This document shows positions 4,909-6,338 of a DNA stretch of 6,338 bases, piece by piece. Position 1 is the stretch's first letter. Each line of letters begins with the position of its first letter. Source of the DNA: Candidatus Zipacnadia bacterium (GTDB lineage Bacteria > Armatimonadota > Zipacnadia > Zipacnadales > Zipacnadaceae); the NCBI GenBank assembly GCA_029821255.1, contig JALGTS010000103.1, forward strand, positions 1-6,338. Direction: 5' to 3'. A program made the translations under genes and the position numbers. The notes under the pieces are model-generated. The model saw nothing but the letters and a program-made list of their open reading frames with translations. It made no database searches and was not told the DNA's origin.

Positions 4909-6338
4909 ACTCTGGGGCTCTGACCAGCTTTGAATCTACCTACGCCCGTGCTTTGTACCGGGCCACCGGCCTGGACGATAAGGACTTTGGACAGCCGCTT
5001 ATCGCGGTTGTAAACACCTTCTCCGAAGCGGTTCCTGGCCACACTCACCTGCGCCACCTCGCTGAATGGGTCAACGGCATGTGATGGGATCTGCCAGGGG
5101 GGCGGGATGCACTATATCCTCCCGCTGCGCGAGGCGATCGCTGCCTCGGTAGAGCTAATGCTGCGGGCGCATTCTTTTGCCGGAGCGGTGATGGTCGCCT
5201 CGTGTGATAAGATCATCCCGGGGATGCTACTGGCTGCGGCGCGCTGCGATCTGCCCACAATTTTTCTCACTGGCGGGATAATGCCGCCCGGGGGCAGTGG
5301 CGAGGATACGCTCGTTGCCTCGGACGTGAAGGAGGCGATGGGTAGGCTGTCTGCTGGTGAAATCACCCACGCGGAGCTTGCTGCGATCGAACGCGCGGCC
5401 TGCCCGGGGCCAGGTGCCTGCAATATGATGGGCACGGCTGTGACGATGGCTTGCCTGACCGAAGCGTTGGGACTGGCACTGCCCGGCAGTGCCACGGTGA
5501 CGGCACTGTCAGATGAACAGCAGCAGTTGGCCGGTCAAAGTGGTCGGCAAATCGTTTCTTTGGTTAAGCATGGACGCTCTGCCCGGCGTTTTATGACCAG
5601 GCAGAGCATAGAGAATGCCCTACGGGTGGGATTGGCTGCCGGCGGCTCAACGAATATGGTCCTGCATATATTGGCTCTGAGTGAGGAATTGGGCCTGAGG
5701 CTGTCACTGGCAGATATTGACCAGTTAAGTCGCGACACACCTCTACTGACTCGCCTCAAGCCTGCCAGTGAGGCAAATGTGACCGATTTTCACCGCTGCG
5801 GCGGCGTTCCAGCGCTGATGGCAAACCTGGCTCCGCTGCTCGAGTTGGAAGTTCCTGTTGTGGAAACTACTGTGCTAAAGGAACGGCTTGCCAGTGAGGC
5901 GATCTGCGGCGGCGGGCTTATCCGGCCACTGAGCCAGCCGTTGGCCACCGAGGGCGGCTTGGCGGTGCTCTTTGGCAATCTGGCGCCAGCTGGCGCCGTG
6001 GTAAAGCAGAGCGCAGTGGCCAAGGATATGCTCACCTGCAGTGGCCCCGCTCGAGTCTGCAACAGCGAGGAAGAGGTCCGCCAGAAGCTGATGAGTGGCG
6101 AAGTCCAGGCGGGCGATGTCTTGGTGATCCGCTATGAAGGGCCGCGTGGTGGCCCGGGGATGCGGGAGCTTTCTATACCGGCGGCGCTGCTGGTTGGTAT
6201 GGGCCTGGGGGAATCTGTCGCTATGGTCACCGATGGGCGCTTCTCCGGTGCTACCCGTGGTCCTTGTATCGGTCACGTCTGTCCAGAGGCTGCAGTTGGG
6301 GGGCCTCTGGCGGCGGTGCGGGAAGGAGATCTAATTTG
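4905..6338 (+). pseudogene. ilvD: Dihydroxy-acid dehydratase (IlvD/Edd family), frameshifted and cut by the window edge
   Basis: Intact IlvD removes water from 2,3-dihydroxy acids, giving the 2-keto acids of valine and isoleucine synthesis, with an Fe-S cluster and Mg. Here a GTG start overlaps the preceding stop, with GGGGAGGAG eight bases before it. The first 59 codons match the N-terminus (VVNTFSEAVPGHTHLR), then TGA stops the frame at 5082-5084. The family match resumes in another frame at CDGICQGGGMHY (from 5080) and stays open to the edge. It includes CDK (5203-5211; Fe-S cysteine and Mg/Lys), PGPGAC (Cys at 5419-5421), GGSTN, GNLAP, YEGPRGGPGM and TDGRFSG. About 16-17 residues (the AGG-x-P-x-EFNT region) are missing at the join. 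Roughly 60 C-terminal residues lie outside. A restart at ATG 5107 would lack the substrate/metal-site N-terminal part. It is either a recent pseudogene or a sequence error. Confidence 0.85.

Noticed and set aside
5082..5084. In-frame TGA in ilvD read as selenocysteine or tryptophan
   Set aside because: The family match does not continue after the TGA in the same frame, and the upstream ThDP gene ends with TGA, so recoding does not explain it.
5112..5495. Minus-strand frames opposite ilvD (5112-5495, 5535-5759, 5790-6062, 5875-6276)
   Set aside because: They are shadows of the strongly conserved IlvD reading frame and show no family motifs.

Overview
The window looks like bacterial DNA from an anaerobe, probably a mesophilic or moderately thermophilic organism with many iron-sulfur enzymes. 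The evidence is oxygen-sensitive chemistry (a molybdopterin/[4Fe-4S] oxidoreductase, a cysteine-rich [4Fe-4S] partner and an Fe-S dehydratase), GGAGG-type ribosome binding sites and tight operon packing. Phylum cannot be told from this sequence. Two divergent transcription units are separated by an unusually long intergenic region of 743 bases.

Left unit, minus strand (1-2359): a 610-residue molybdopterin oxidoreductase of the formate dehydrogenase/NuoG superfamily is followed, after 8 bases, by the start of a [4Fe-4S] protein of the hydrogenase/sulfhydrogenase beta-subunit (HydB/AsrA-like) family, which runs off the left edge. The molybdopterin protein keeps its N-terminal [4Fe-4S] cluster, but the position where formate dehydrogenases carry catalytic Sec/Cys followed by His is Ile-Asp. 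It is therefore probably not an ordinary formate dehydrogenase. The pair looks like two subunits of an electron-transfer complex.

Middle (2360-3102): a good sigma-70-type promoter (TTGCAA-17-TATAAT) points left and would give the left operon a leader of about 255 bases. That leader holds several inverted repeats and a heptamer direct repeat. An 18-base near-palindrome lies just upstream of the promoter. The rest carries an unrecognised minus-strand open frame of about 140 codons that may be a remnant gene. No convincing promoter was found for the rightward unit.

Right unit, plus strand (3103-6338): a complete 601-residue thiamine-diphosphate enzyme related to acetolactate synthase (IlvB) is translationally coupled by a GTGA overlap to an IlvD-type dihydroxy-acid dehydratase that runs off the right edge. 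The first enzyme has local features more like IolD than like catalytic acetohydroxyacid synthase. No IlvN regulatory subunit lies between the two genes. The dehydratase reading frame is broken near its N-terminus: about 16-17 conserved codons are missing at 5079, causing a frameshift and an in-frame TGA. It is either a young pseudogene or an assembly/sequence error.

If intact, the right unit would resemble a branched-chain amino acid (or related keto-acid) module. The left unit is a redox module. Nothing in the sequence links the two beyond the shared divergent intergenic region.
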